Part shown: positions 1 through 9,113 of the stretch, in pieces
Layout of the letters: every line of letters starts with the position of its first letter
Position numbering within the stretch: position 1 is the first letter of the stretch
Source of the DNA: Gracilimonas sp965227215
Lineage (GTDB): Bacteria > Bacteroidota > Rhodothermia > Balneolales > Balneolaceae
Direction: 5' to 3'
Assembly: GCA_965227215.1 (NCBI GenBank)
Contig: OZ245729.1
Span: forward strand, 124,001 to 188,000
Length of the DNA stretch: 64,000 nt
Translations under genes and position numbers: made by a program
Notes under the pieces: generated by a model
Told to the model about the DNA's origin: nothing
The model's database searches: none
Seen by the model: the letters and a program-made list of their open reading frames with translations, nothing else

Positions 1-1
1 T

Positions 2-1315
2 GAAATATCCGAGCCTTTCAAAACTCAGTTCGGATACCATATTGTATTACTGCAGGATAAAAGAGAACGAACACCGGCCCGACTTGTTAATCATATATTT
101 GTTCGCGGAACCGGAGACTCAACTGCTTACGATAAAATCCATAGTGCTTATGATGCTTTGGAAGACGGACAGCCCTGGAATCTGGTACTTAACCAGTTTA
201 CGGAAGACGGTGCTTCGAAAAGAAGTAACGGGAGAATTGGCTGGGTAAGTTATCGTCAAAATTTTGCCATGGATTTTGTGGAGGCTGTTGTCAGTCAGGA
301 CGCTTCCGAACCTTACTCTGAACCGGTTAAAACCAATTACGGGTACCACATTTTTAAGATTGATTCCGTGGAAACCTATGCCTCTGAAGAAGAACGAAAT
401 GAAGCGCTGATGGAGCAGCTGGGTGACACCCCCTACTTTGAAGAGAGTAATCAGTTCGTAGTGGAATTCCTTCAGAAGAAATTTGATGGTACAAAGCACT
501 TTGAAGCCGAAAACTTGTATAAAGATTGGGTTATGGCTTTTGATAGCGCTCAAATTTCGTCACTACCAAAACCGGCAGGTCTCGGAGAAGAACCCGTTTA
601 CACTTTCAATGGCGTTAATTACACCATAGACGATTACCACGATTTTGTACAGAACACCTATGGTAAAAGAAAAGCAAATGCTTATCGAAGTAATCTGCTG
701 GATGAATTTGCACGAAAAGTTGTAGATGATAACATCATTGAAATGACCCTGGATAAGTACCCTGATTTTGAAAAACAATCAGAGAGTTATCTGAATGGGC
801 TGGTAGTTTATAACATCAATGAGGACAATGTATGGAGTCCTGCTACTGTTGATACCGCACGACTTCGCTCAATTTATGAGGAAAATATCAGCAAGTATCA
901 GTATCCCGAACGTCCCTTTTATTATTTAATGACAGCCCGCCACGATTCAATCCTCATGGAAGCTAAAGACTTTGTTAATGGCGGAGGTTCTCCCGACAGT
1001 GTAAAGGTCAGAATTGACAGAATCGGAGTTTCTTCAGATTCCACTACAAACTTTACACAAGAACCATTTGATCGGCTCAGCGAAATGGAAATCGACAGCT
1101 TTTCCGAAACCTTTGAGTACAACAACTTACGCGGAATATTCTGGCTGGAAGATCGTCTGCCGGCCCGAAATATGACTTTTAATGAGGCATTCAATCGTAT
1201 TCTGGCGGAATTCCAACCTCAGCGGGAAAAGGAATGGCTGCAGCAACTCCGAGACAAATATAAGGTGAAGGTTCACGTTAAAAAGCTTCGCAAAGCCTTT
1301 GATAAAGATGCATAA
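2..1315 (+). CDS. Periplasmic parvulin-type peptidyl-prolyl isomerase (PpiC family), 5' end missing
   Basis: The frame is open from base 2, so the gene begins before the window and only the last 437 codons are seen. The visible N-terminal part holds the end of one parvulin repeat (a QFGYHIV stretch at the left edge) and then a second repeat beginning near ARLVNHIFVRG and ending in NYGYHIFKIDSV. Such Gly-Tyr-His-Ile signatures close PpiC domains. The remaining ~300 residues look like the helical chaperone part of SurA/PpiD-type proteins. Family knowledge: folding factors for outer-membrane proteins in the periplasm. It is followed after 3 bases by a second and then a third parvulin gene, so one transcript is likely. 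The signal or anchor segment lies outside the window. Confidence 0.85.
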   Translation, partial: EISEPFKTQFGYHIVLLQDKRERTPARLVNHIFVRGTGDSTAYDKIHSAYDALEDGQPWNLVLNQFTEDGASKRSNGRIGWVSYRQNFAMDFVEAVVSQDASEPYSEPVKTNYGYHIFKIDSVETYASEEERNEALMEQLGDTPYFEESNQFVVEFLQKKFDGTKHFEAENLYKDWVMAFDSAQISSLPKPAGLGEEPVYTFNGVNYTIDDYHDFVQNTYGKRKANAYRSNLLDEFARKVVDDNIIEMTLDKYPDFEKQSESYLNGLVVYNINEDNVWSPATVDTARLRSIYEENISKYQYPERPFYYLMTARHDSILMEAKDFVNGGGSPDSVKVRIDRIGVSSDSTTNFTQEPFDRLSEMEIDSFSETFEYNNLRGIFWLEDRLPARNMTFNEAFNRILAEFQPQREKEWLQQLRDKYKVKVHVKKLRKAFDKDA

Positions 1316-1318
1316 CTC

Positions 1319-2230
1319 ATGGTAAACATCCGCTGTATTTTTCTTTTTGCCTCCCTTTTGTTCTTGGTATCGGCTTGTAAACAGGATACCGGCTCTGAAC
1401 CCGTAGTTCTTGCCGAAGTCGGGAATCAACAGCTTACAAAAGAAGAAGCAAGAGCAGAGATCCCTGCTCATATATTTCAGTCGGATAGTATATCTGCCTT
1501 TCTGAATTACAGGGATGAATGGGTACGAAGACAGGTTATCTTACAAGAAGCTCAGCGTCTGAACTTCACCCAACGCCAAGAGGTGCAGGAGAAACTACAG
1601 CGAATTCGGGAAGAATACATCCTTCAGGCTGTGCAGGATTACATCATTACCGAATTTGAAGGTGATATTGACGTAAGCGAACAAGAAGCCCGAAACTACT
1701 ATCAGCAGAACAAGGATAAGTTCACACTTGATGAGAGATATGTTCGCTATCGCCATCTTATAGCTCGCAGTAATTCGGATGCAGAACGAGCCAAACGCGA
1801 TCTGATGCGTGGGATTGAATGGGAAACGGTTGCCCAGGAGTATTCCAAATATGCTGATCTCAAAATCAGGGAATCGGAACGCTTCTGGCCCATTTCCATT
1901 GCCGGAGGTGACATTTCAATGCTGAACCGGTACCTGAACATCATCGGGCCTTCTGAAATATCCCCCACTTATCGTTCGGGCAATGAATATCACTTTGTTC
2001 AGTTATTGGATGAGCGGCCACAAGGTGATCATCCGGATTTAGATTGGCTGATCGGACAAATTGAACAATGGTTAACCCTGGAAAAGCGTAAAAGAGCATT
2101 CAACACATACGTAAAGAATCTTTATCTTCAGGGGCAGGCCAATAATGAAATTAAAATTCACAACGTTATAAACGAAACGAATACAGCAGTGGACGACTCT
2201 ACTGTTTCACTGAACCAAATTAATCAATGA
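1319..2230 (+). CDS. Parvulin-like lipoprotein (degenerate PpiC/SurA-type chaperone)
   Basis: 303 residues. A signal peptide ends in the lipobox VSAC with Cys20 as the predicted lipidated residue, so the protein should be membrane-anchored and face the periplasm. A SurA-N-like helical region follows (about 30-120), then a weakly conserved parvulin-like fold (about 130-225) that lacks the clear GG and Gly-Tyr-His signatures of its two neighbours. It may therefore act as a chaperone rather than an isomerase; that is inference. Its stop overlaps the ATG of the downstream SurA-like gene (ATGA), which suggests translational coupling in a three-chaperone operon. Confidence 0.8.
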   Translation: MVNIRCIFLFASLLFLVSACKQDTGSEPVVLAEVGNQQLTKEEARAEIPAHIFQSDSISAFLNYRDEWVRRQVILQEAQRLNFTQRQEVQEKLQRIREEYILQAVQDYIITEFEGDIDVSEQEARNYYQQNKDKFTLDERYVRYRHLIARSNSDAERAKRDLMRGIEWETVAQEYSKYADLKIRESERFWPISIAGGDISMLNRYLNIIGPSEISPTYRSGNEYHFVQLLDERPQGDHPDLDWLIGQIEQWLTLEKRKRAFNTYVKNLYLQGQANNEIKIHNVINETNTAVDDSTVSLNQINQ

Positions 2231-3594
2231 AGAATAAATACGTTTTTTTACCCCTCCTTTTTCTATCTCTAATTCTCACCGTAAATACTCAGGCTCAGCA
2301 GCAACAATTAGCTGACCAGATTGTAGCTCACGTTAACGACAATATCATTTTAAAGTCTGAAGTTGACCAAAGCGTGGCCGATTATATGCGACAGGCACAA
2401 GTGCAAGGCCAGCAGGTTCAATTCAGTGAACAGCTTTGGTTCGATTTTCTTGAATCTGCTATCGACAATTACCTGCTTCTGGAAAAAGCCCAACTTGACT
2501 CCATTACTGTTTCTGAGGAGGAAGTTGAACTCAGAATGGATCAGCGTATTCAGCAGCTGATCAGGCAGGCGGGCAGCGAACAAGCGCTTGAGCAAGCTTT
2601 TGGTAAATCATTATTACAATTAAGAGCCGATTTCCGATCTGACTTTCGCGAGCAGATGATTGCAAACAAAGTTCAGCAGCAAAAAATGCAATCTATTTCG
2701 ATTACCCGGCCTGAAGTGAATGAGTTTTTTGAAAGTATTCCCAAAGACTCCCTCCCTACCATTCCTGAACAGGTAGCCTTGTCGCAAATTGTGATTGTAC
2801 CACCCGCAAAAGGTGATGCTGAGAAGCGTGCTTTTGAATTTGCTCAACAACTTCGCGATTCCATTGTAACGCACGGCAAGTCGATTGAAGAATTAGCCCG
2901 CCGGCACAGCGATGACCAAGGCTCTGCCCGAAGAGGTGGCTTGCTTCCTTTAATGGGGCTTGATGAATTGGTTTCGGAATACTCGGCTGCGGCCTCTGCC
3001 CTTCAACCCGGAGGAATTTCCAAAGTAGTAGAAACTCAATTCGGTTACCATGTAATTCGGCTGAACCGGAGGGTTGGTGACCAGATCGAGACAAATCATA
3101 TATTGATTTCAGTAGACTCTGAAGAGCTCGATGAAGACTATGCGATCGAACGTTTGAATGCCATTCGCGACAGTATCATGTCTAACCCTGATGTGAAGTT
3201 TGCTGATGTTGCGCGACAGCTGAGCGAAGACCCATCAACAGCTAATCTTGGAGGTAAAATATTTGATCCTCAAAGCGGTGAGCGGCTTATCCCCCTCAAT
3301 CGTTTGGATCCGGCTATGTACAGAGTTGTTCTGCTAATGGACGAAGAAGGATATATTTCGGAACCCAAGTCGTTTAACCTTCAAAGTCAGAATAAGAAGG
3401 CCTACCGAATCGTACGTTTAGACCGGCAGGTTCCCGAACACATTGCGAATTTGAAACAAGATTATGAGCGGATCAAGAACATCGCACTACAGCAAAAGCA
3501 GTATCGTATCATGCAACAATGGATGAAAGAATTAAGGGAAGATATCTACGTAGAGTATAAAATTAACGTCCCGGAAACGGAGAGTAGTTTATGA
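2227..3594 (+). CDS. SurA-like periplasmic chaperone with two parvulin domains
   Basis: 455 residues with a cleavable signal peptide (about 1-23, ending in TQAQ). The order is that of SurA: N-terminal helical domain (about 25-165), a first PpiC domain (about 180-285, with RRGGLLP and QFGYHVIRL signatures), a second PpiC-like domain (about 290-400, with LGGKIFD) and a short C-terminal helix. SurA carries unfolded outer-membrane proteins across the periplasm to the BAM complex. Start and stop both overlap their neighbours by four bases, placing it in the middle of a coupled operon that continues into the MoxR ATPase. The exact orthology to E. coli SurA is not certain, so no symbol is given. Confidence 0.88.
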   Translation: MKNKYVFLPLLFLSLILTVNTQAQQQQLADQIVAHVNDNIILKSEVDQSVADYMRQAQVQGQQVQFSEQLWFDFLESAIDNYLLLEKAQLDSITVSEEEVELRMDQRIQQLIRQAGSEQALEQAFGKSLLQLRADFRSDFREQMIANKVQQQKMQSISITRPEVNEFFESIPKDSLPTIPEQVALSQIVIVPPAKGDAEKRAFEFAQQLRDSIVTHGKSIEELARRHSDDQGSARRGGLLPLMGLDELVSEYSAAASALQPGGISKVVETQFGYHVIRLNRRVGDQIETNHILISVDSEELDEDYAIERLNAIRDSIMSNPDVKFADVARQLSEDPSTANLGGKIFDPQSGERLIPLNRLDPAMYRVVLLMDEEGYISEPKSFNLQSQNKKAYRIVRLDRQVPEHIANLKQDYERIKNIALQQKQYRIMQQWMKELREDIYVEYKINVPETESSL

Positions 3595-4583
3595 GCACCG
3601 ATGTAAAAGATCCGGTTAAGTTAGCTGATGAATTCCATGCGGTTTTTCATCAGATAAAAAAGGAAATCCATAAGGCTGTAATTGGTCAGGAAGACATTAT
3701 TGATCTTCTTCTAATCAGTCTTTTTTCAAGAGGGCATTGCGTTTTGATAGGTGTTCCCGGATTGGCTAAAACGTTGCTTATAAGAACATTAGCAGAATCA
3801 TTAAATCTATCGTTTAACCGAATTCAATTTACTCCCGACCTGATGCCCGGGGATATTACCGGTACCGAAGTAATTGAGGAGAATAAAGACTCGGGCCGCA
3901 AAGAATTTACCTTCATTAAAGGACCTGTGTTCGCCAACATTGTTCTGGCTGATGAAATCAACCGAACTCCTCCTAAAACACAAGCTGCCTTACTTGAGGG
4001 AATGCAGGAATATCATGTAACCACCGGCGGCAAAACCTATGATCTGGACACCCCTTTCTTTGTATTGGCTACTCAAAACCCGATTGAGCAGGAAGGTACC
4101 TACCCTCTTCCTGAAGCCCAACTTGACCGGTTTATGTTCAATATCTGGGTCGATTACCCTTCTCTTGAAGAAGAAAAAGAGATTGTAAGTAAGACTACGG
4201 CTTATCAGGATATTAATATTGAAGCACTGGTAACTAAAGAGAAGATCAAGGAACTCCAGGCTTTGGTAAGAGAAGTTCCCGTACCGGATAACGTACTTGA
4301 TTATGCAGTGGAATTGGTATCTAAAACCCGCCCAGGCACCGATATGGCTCCGGATTTTGTAAATAAGTATATGAGCTGGGGTGCAGGTCCACGAGCCTCT
4401 CAGTTCCTGATTTTAGGCGGCAAAGCAAGAGCATTGTCCCAAGGCCGATATCACGTTACCGAAGAGGATATCAAAACTTTGGCTATTCCTGTTTTACGCC
4501 ATCGAATAGTGAATAACTACGCTGCTGAAGCTGAAGGTTACACCACCGTTAAGCTCATTGAAATGCTTACAGAAGAATCCTGA
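3591..4583 (+). CDS. MoxR-family AAA+ ATPase
   Basis: 330 residues, full length for MoxR. Walker A is GVPGLAKT at about 54-61, Walker B is VLADE at 118-122, followed by NRTPPKTQ, and the sensor-1 region ATQNP lies at 160-164. MoxR ATPases are cytoplasmic chaperone-like proteins that usually act with von Willebrand factor A proteins to assemble or activate complexes. Here the ATG overlaps the SurA-like stop (ATGA) and the next gene is a VWA membrane protein. The DUF58 gene that often sits between MoxR and VWA genes is absent at this locus. The coupling to three envelope chaperones suggests an envelope quality-control role (inference). Confidence 0.93.
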   Translation: MSTDVKDPVKLADEFHAVFHQIKKEIHKAVIGQEDIIDLLLISLFSRGHCVLIGVPGLAKTLLIRTLAESLNLSFNRIQFTPDLMPGDITGTEVIEENKDSGRKEFTFIKGPVFANIVLADEINRTPPKTQAALLEGMQEYHVTTGGKTYDLDTPFFVLATQNPIEQEGTYPLPEAQLDRFMFNIWVDYPSLEEEKEIVSKTTAYQDINIEALVTKEKIKELQALVREVPVPDNVLDYAVELVSKTRPGTDMAPDFVNKYMSWGAGPRASQFLILGGKARALSQGRYHVTEEDIKTLAIPVLRHRIVNNYAAEAEGYTTVKLIEMLTEES

Positions 4584-4604
4584 ATATCATAATGAGGGAT
4601 TAAT

Positions 4605-6701
4605 GTGGATTTTCAGGGCTTTCAACATATACTTCCACCGGCTGTAGTACTACTTTTGTCCATTGCATTATTGGCTCTTGCGTGGGCTTCTTATCGAAAG
4701 TTCAGAAGTATTCCTTCTATCGGGCGTTGGACTCTAACTGCTTTCAGAGGCACAACCCTTCTTATCGTACTCTTATTGTTGCTTAATCCCTATTTTTACT
4801 CTTCCCGGCAGATTGATGTAAAACCATCCATTGCCGTATTTCTGGATAATTCGGAAAGTATTGGTATTACCAAAGGTGATTACGAAGGACTCAGTTCATA
4901 TAACCAGCTTTTAAATTCTCTGAATTTTGATGCTATCCCCGATGTTGAGTTCCGTTTCTATGAGATCGGAGAGTATGTCTCTGAATTTGATCCTGATTCC
5001 CTGAACGCTTCTGAAACTCAAACCAATCTTGCTGAACCCGTTAAGTCTATCCTCGAAATGGAAGAGCAAGTGCAGGCTGCACTTATCATTTCTGATGGGA
5101 TTATCACTTTTGGGCGAAATCCTTCTATAAATGCTGTAAACTCCTCTATCCCCCTGTATACCATTGCGGTTGGTGATACTTCGAGTGTACGCGATATTTC
5201 AATTTCAAATATCCTAACGAATACCACAGGATACACGAATACCAATCACATCATTGAAGCAGAAATCTCTCAAACTGGCTTTTCGAATAACACGGTTGTC
5301 GTTTCCCTTTTGTCCGGTGACGAAATATTGGAAGAGCAACAGCTTAGCTTTGAGACAGAAAATCAGGTAAAACAAGTTCCGTTTGAGTTAGAACTCACTG
5401 ACGAAGGGTTAAAGCAATATGAACTCCGTGTAACACCCTTGCCTGATGAATGGACGGAATCAAATAATTCTCGGTTGTTCACCATCGACGTTTTGGATAG
5501 TAAGGTGAAGATTTTGCATATAGCCTTTCAAATTCATCCGGATGTAAAAGCCATTCGATCAGTTATTACCGAAGATGAAAACAATGATTTATCTACTCTT
5601 ACCTGGCTTGGCGGGAACCGTTTTGTAGAAGAAATGCCAGAAGAGAATGAGTTTAACCTGATCATCATACATGGAACCCCTCCAACGGGGCAAAACCTTT
5701 CTTACCTGAATTCCATTGCGGATACTCCAACTATCTTTTTTGAACTAAACAGCCGGTTTGACCTGGGATATACGGATATTGAAACCCTCAGGCTTATAAA
5801 TCCTCGGAATAATCGGATAGCACAGGTTCGGCTACATCAGTTACTCGATCAGGATCAACAACCTATTTTGGAACTGCCTGAGATCAATTTAAATGACACC
5901 CCTTCCCTCTACTCAGGCTTGAGAAGTGAAATCTCCGACCTGCAAAGCACGGCTTTATACTCCATTAATTTTGATGGAATTGATACAGAATCACCGGCAA
6001 TCGCAGTTTTAGAGCAAGGCAACATCCGCCGATCTCACGTTCTTCCCTGGGGTTGGTATAAATGGCTTCAAAGCACCAATTCCATAGAACGGCAATATGC
6101 ATCAACGCTTATTGCAAACATGGTTTCGTGGACATCCAGTGATCCTGACAACAGAAAGCTGCGTATTGCTCCTGCAAAAAAAACATTCAATACAGCTGAA
6201 GCTCCTGTAATTAATGCAAGCCTCCGAAATGAAAGAGGCGATCCTGAAGCTGACGGAATTATCGAAGTTCAGTTGAATTCAGAAGCCGGTACCGCCCTGT
6301 CTTTTAACATGGAAAGTCTGGGGAATGGAAATTACAGCCTTACCCTGCCCCGGCTTTCAGAAGGGTTATACAGTTATCAGGCAACGGCCCGAAAAGGTGA
6401 TCGGGAAATAGAGTCACAATCCGGCGAATTTCTGGTGTCTAATTCAAGCTCAGAGCTAACCAATACTAAGCGGGATGATGATTTACTGAAATCCATTGCG
6501 GCTAACTCAGGCGGTACATTCTTTACTTATAACAATGTATCGGCTGTTTGGGATAGCCTACGGACGGAAAATGTATTGCAAACCCGCACCCAAACGGTTG
6601 AAAATTATACGTTCCCGGTTCGTTCTTTTTACTGGTTCGCCATTGTTTTACTGTTGTTAGGAAGTGAATGGCTGCTTAGAAAATACTACTCATTACCTTA
6701 G
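4605..6701 (+). CDS. Membrane-anchored von Willebrand factor A domain protein
   Basis: 698 residues. Two N-terminal membrane segments (about 12-29 and 48-62) are followed by a VWA domain whose metal-site motif DNSES is at 81-85, a long periplasmic region of Ig-like and glutamine-amidotransferase-like character, and a last membrane segment near the C-terminus followed by a short RKYY tail. The GTG start is favoured by a GAGGG ribosome binding site at 4594-4598. It is the likely partner of the MoxR ATPase encoded 21 bases upstream. The function is not known. Its stop overlaps the end of the convergent phosphatase gene by four bases, and no terminator separates them. Confidence 0.82.
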   Translation: MDFQGFQHILPPAVVLLLSIALLALAWASYRKFRSIPSIGRWTLTAFRGTTLLIVLLLLLNPYFYSSRQIDVKPSIAVFLDNSESIGITKGDYEGLSSYNQLLNSLNFDAIPDVEFRFYEIGEYVSEFDPDSLNASETQTNLAEPVKSILEMEEQVQAALIISDGIITFGRNPSINAVNSSIPLYTIAVGDTSSVRDISISNILTNTTGYTNTNHIIEAEISQTGFSNNTVVVSLLSGDEILEEQQLSFETENQVKQVPFELELTDEGLKQYELRVTPLPDEWTESNNSRLFTIDVLDSKVKILHIAFQIHPDVKAIRSVITEDENNDLSTLTWLGGNRFVEEMPEENEFNLIIIHGTPPTGQNLSYLNSIADTPTIFFELNSRFDLGYTDIETLRLINPRNNRIAQVRLHQLLDQDQQPILELPEINLNDTPSLYSGLRSEISDLQSTALYSINFDGIDTESPAIAVLEQGNIRRSHVLPWGWYKWLQSTNSIERQYASTLIANMVSWTSSDPDNRKLRIAPAKKTFNTAEAPVINASLRNERGDPEADGIIEVQLNSEAGTALSFNMESLGNGNYSLTLPRLSEGLYSYQATARKGDREIESQSGEFLVSNSSSELTNTKRDDDLLKSIAANSGGTFFTYNNVSAVWDSLRTENVLQTRTQTVENYTFPVRSFYWFAIVLLLLGSEWLLRKYYSLP

Positions 6702-7213
6702 TAAGTCATTCTCTTTACATCCGGATCTTTTCCTTCCACAATAGTAACGATAAAAATATCTCCGTAGGCTTTTTCATCAAGCTGTTCGAATTGTTGTTGA
6801 CCTATGGAAAGGTTAACCAATAAAGGTGTAGTGTTTGAATGTCCAACAATTAATGCGGTTTCGCCTTTATTTGTGTCGATGATTGACTGAACAAGAGCTT
6901 TGGGATCATCTAAACCATATTCCTTGATTTCCAGACCCATACTGTCTGCTATTGGAGAAGCCGTCTCTAGGGTGCGATAGTACGGGGTACTGTAAACGGC
7001 TGTAACATTGTGTTCTTTGAGCAAGATGTTTGCAAGACGAGTAGCTCTTGTCTTTCCTTCTTCATTTAGATGAGGATTTCGCGTTCCATCATCCATTTTT
7101 TCAGCATGCCGGACAAATATGAGGGTGGTTTCAGAGGCCGGGCTTTCTGCTGATTGCGCAAACACATTCAGAGCTAGCAGTAAAATCCCAGATATAAGAA
7201 AGAGTTTTTTCAT
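6698..7213 (-). CDS. Exported histidine phosphatase (phosphoglycerate mutase-like / SixA-like)
   Basis: 171 residues with an N-terminal signal peptide (about 1-20, ending NVFAQ). The catalytic RHAE motif is at 35-38 (RHG-type phosphohistidine active site) and the second catalytic histidine lies in LIVGHSNT. The overall size and RHAEK start resemble SixA and related small phosphatases, but the signal peptide places it in the periplasm, so the substrate is unknown. It is separated from the upstream minus-strand gene by a terminator at 7281-7302, so it probably has its own promoter in 7214-7280; I could not identify one. Confidence 0.85.
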   Translation of the reverse strand: MKKLFLISGILLLALNVFAQSAESPASETTLIFVRHAEKMDDGTRNPHLNEEGKTRATRLANILLKEHNVTAVYSTPYYRTLETASPIADSMGLEIKEYGLDDPKALVQSIIDTNKGETALIVGHSNTTPLLVNLSIGQQQFEQLDEKAYGDIFIVTIVEGKDPDVKRMTY

Positions 7214-7280
7214 AGGTTCAGAAAGGTTAAAAGTTGCGCTAACCTACGGAAGTCTTTCCAATTAAGTTTCTGCCAAACAT

Positions 7281-7302
7281 AAAAAAGGCCGCCCTTCCGG
7301 CC
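7281..7302 (-). terminator. Rho-independent terminator
   Basis: Read on the minus strand, stem GGCCG (7302-7298), a six-base loop and CGGCC (7291-7287) are followed by six T (7286-7281). It lies 34 bases beyond the stop of the coiled-coil protein gene and ends the apt-lipoprotein-coiled-coil transcript. Confidence 0.8.
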
Positions 7303-7335
7303 GACCTTTTTTGACAGTTAGTAATGTTTGGGGCA

Positions 7336-8562
7336 TCACTTTCTTGCTAATACAATGATGAGACCTACGATGGTCAACAGGCTCAATCCGAATAGAATAG
7401 GAATGAGGAATGACTTGGGTTTAGCTTCATCTCTCCAGGTCATGATTTCAGTATCAATGGTTGAAATCTGGTTCATGGTGAGTACTTCACCTTCCTGAAC
7501 AAATTCGCCCCAATCTTTCTTGATCTTACCATTCCAGAAGTCATAGAAAGCCTGGAAGTCAGCGTAGTTTTCATCGGTTATTACTTTCTCACGGCTGGCA
7601 TCGGTTGCCTTGCTTACGAATTGCTCAATAGAATTATAAAAGCTTTCATTACTATCAAAGGCACCGAGATCCACATTATTCTTTTCAAGGTAACTGTCCA
7701 TGGAAGCCCACATGTTCCTGGATGCGCTTGCCTTCCAGTCGCCCAGCTTATCTTCTATATTGTTTTCCCACTGGTCGGCTTTGTTTCCGGCATAAATACG
7801 GGTCAGGTCATCCCCTATTTGGTTCCAGACTTCTGAGAAACGATTCTGAACTACGTACATTCTCAGGTAATCCTCGGTTTGCAATGAGCCGTTATCAGCT
7901 TTCAGAATCTGGATATTCTCTTCTATCACCGATTCAATAACATGCAGTGGATTATCCTCTTCTTGTAAAGCTCTCGGGCCGTTTTCTTCAGTGAATTCAG
8001 CCAGTGCTTTACCTTGCATGTCTTTGTAAGTGATGAACAGAGAATCAATCATATTGAGAACGAATTCATCCCGCTCTTCCATACTCTTTCGATACCGTTC
8101 AACCAGATCAGATAGGTCACTTTCGCTTTCTTCAGATGCTAATATTGCACTTCTCAGGGAATCAGTTCGCTGATTTAAATTTGCGATTTCTGATTTGTAG
8201 GAAGACAGTTCGTTTGAAAGTTGAGCGAGCTTTTCATTTTGATTTTCAATAATCAAAAGCTTGTGTTCTGCAGCCCTGGCTCTTTGTTTCAGCTCTTCGA
8301 TGCTGCTCTCAAATGTTTCAGGATACAGAGCGTTATCTAACAGTTGCTCATGGTCTTCGTTGTAATAGGCGAAGTCTTTTATCTCGGAGCGTAAACTGTC
8401 AATCTCTTTAACGGTCATTGCGTCCGTAATTGAAGATTTAAGTTCTGTATATCGTTCTTCAAAGTTCTTTTTAACCTGGTAGTCGGATGTCTGAGCAGTT
8501 ATGGAGACACTTCCCAGGGCAATCGCAATCAATACCAAAGTAGCTGTATAAAACCGTTTCAT
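7336..8562 (-). CDS. Exported coiled-coil protein with C-terminal membrane anchor, unknown function
   Basis: 408 residues. A signal peptide (about 1-24, SITAQ) precedes a heptad-rich coiled coil at about 85-165 (EKLAQLSNELSSYKSEIANL and what follows), a helical middle region, and one C-terminal membrane helix (FLIPILFGLSLLTIVGLIIV) ending in LARK. Predicted topology: a long periplasmic helix bundle anchored in the inner membrane by its C-terminus. I do not recognise the family. Its ATG overlaps the stop of the upstream lipoprotein gene (ATGA), so the two are probably made together and may interact. A spacer or scaffold spanning the periplasm is possible, but that is inference. Confidence 0.75.
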   Translation of the reverse strand: MKRFYTATLVLIAIALGSVSITAQTSDYQVKKNFEERYTELKSSITDAMTVKEIDSLRSEIKDFAYYNEDHEQLLDNALYPETFESSIEELKQRARAAEHKLLIIENQNEKLAQLSNELSSYKSEIANLNQRTDSLRSAILASEESESDLSDLVERYRKSMEERDEFVLNMIDSLFITYKDMQGKALAEFTEENGPRALQEEDNPLHVIESVIEENIQILKADNGSLQTEDYLRMYVVQNRFSEVWNQIGDDLTRIYAGNKADQWENNIEDKLGDWKASASRNMWASMDSYLEKNNVDLGAFDSNESFYNSIEQFVSKATDASREKVITDENYADFQAFYDFWNGKIKKDWGEFVQEGEVLTMNQISTIDTEIMTWRDEAKPKSFLIPILFGLSLLTIVGLIIVLARK

Positions 8563-9047
8563 GATTGTTCCTCCTCTTTATCGTTCTTTTTAATACCATT
8601 TTCATTCAAGCTTACTATCTCATTGGTTTCAACCTTCACCAACTGAACAACACCATCCCGCATGTTGAAAGCCGGTTCAGATATGCGTTCCTCTGAAACC
8701 TTAATTTTCTTTTTCAGCTTAAGAGTCCCATTTCCGGGTTCCATCACATAAACGTTCTTAAATTGATTTGCTGTGATGAAGTAAAAGCCTTCCGCATTTC
8801 TTATAAGGCGGACTTCCTTTATCTGGTGAGTGCTGTCATTTTCTCCAAACTCTTTCTTATGAAATGGAGCAACATTAAATGTAATCCCGTGACGAACATC
8901 TGTAACCGTACCGTCTTCATCCGGTGTAAGTACGGATTCAATTTGGTGGGAGTAGTTCACATTTTTGACCACAAACGTCTTGCAGGCTGTGCCTAACATC
9001 ACGATTGAAGCCAACAAAATAATCGGAATAAGTTTATGGGTTCTCAT
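8559..9047 (-). CDS. Small lipoprotein of unknown function
   Basis: 162 residues from the chosen ATG at 9047. A longer frame reaches 9083, but the start at 9047 is preceded by GAGGA at a 7-base spacing and gives a proper signal peptide, MRTHKLIPIILL, ending in the lipobox LGTAC. The mature part is about 140 residues, mostly beta-strand-like with a charged C-terminal tail (KKNDKEEEQS). The bundle resembles small Bacteroidota lipoproteins without assigned function. It lies 66 bases after apt and overlaps the following coiled-coil gene by four bases. Confidence 0.75.
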   Translation of the reverse strand: MRTHKLIPIILLASIVMLGTACKTFVVKNVNYSHQIESVLTPDEDGTVTDVRHGITFNVAPFHKKEFGENDSTHQIKEVRLIRNAEGFYFITANQFKNVYVMEPGNGTLKLKKKIKVSEERISEPAFNMRDGVVQLVKVETNEIVSLNENGIKKNDKEEEQS

Positions 9048-9054
9048 TGTCGTG

Positions 9055-9059
9055 TCCTC
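9055..9059 (-). promoter_or_regulatory. Ribosome binding site deciding the lipoprotein start
   Basis: GAGGA on the minus strand, 7 bases before the ATG at 9047. It supports this start over the in-frame start at 9083, which would bury the signal peptide 12 residues inside the protein. Confidence 0.65.
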
Positions 9060-9113
9060 AATTACTATTAGTAGTTCAAGCAATTGTAGTCACGAAAACG
9101 AATATTGTTCCGG

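Noticed and set aside
8559..9083. Longer version of the lipoprotein starting at 9083
   Set aside because: It would place the signal peptide inside the protein; the start at 9047 has a ribosome binding site.
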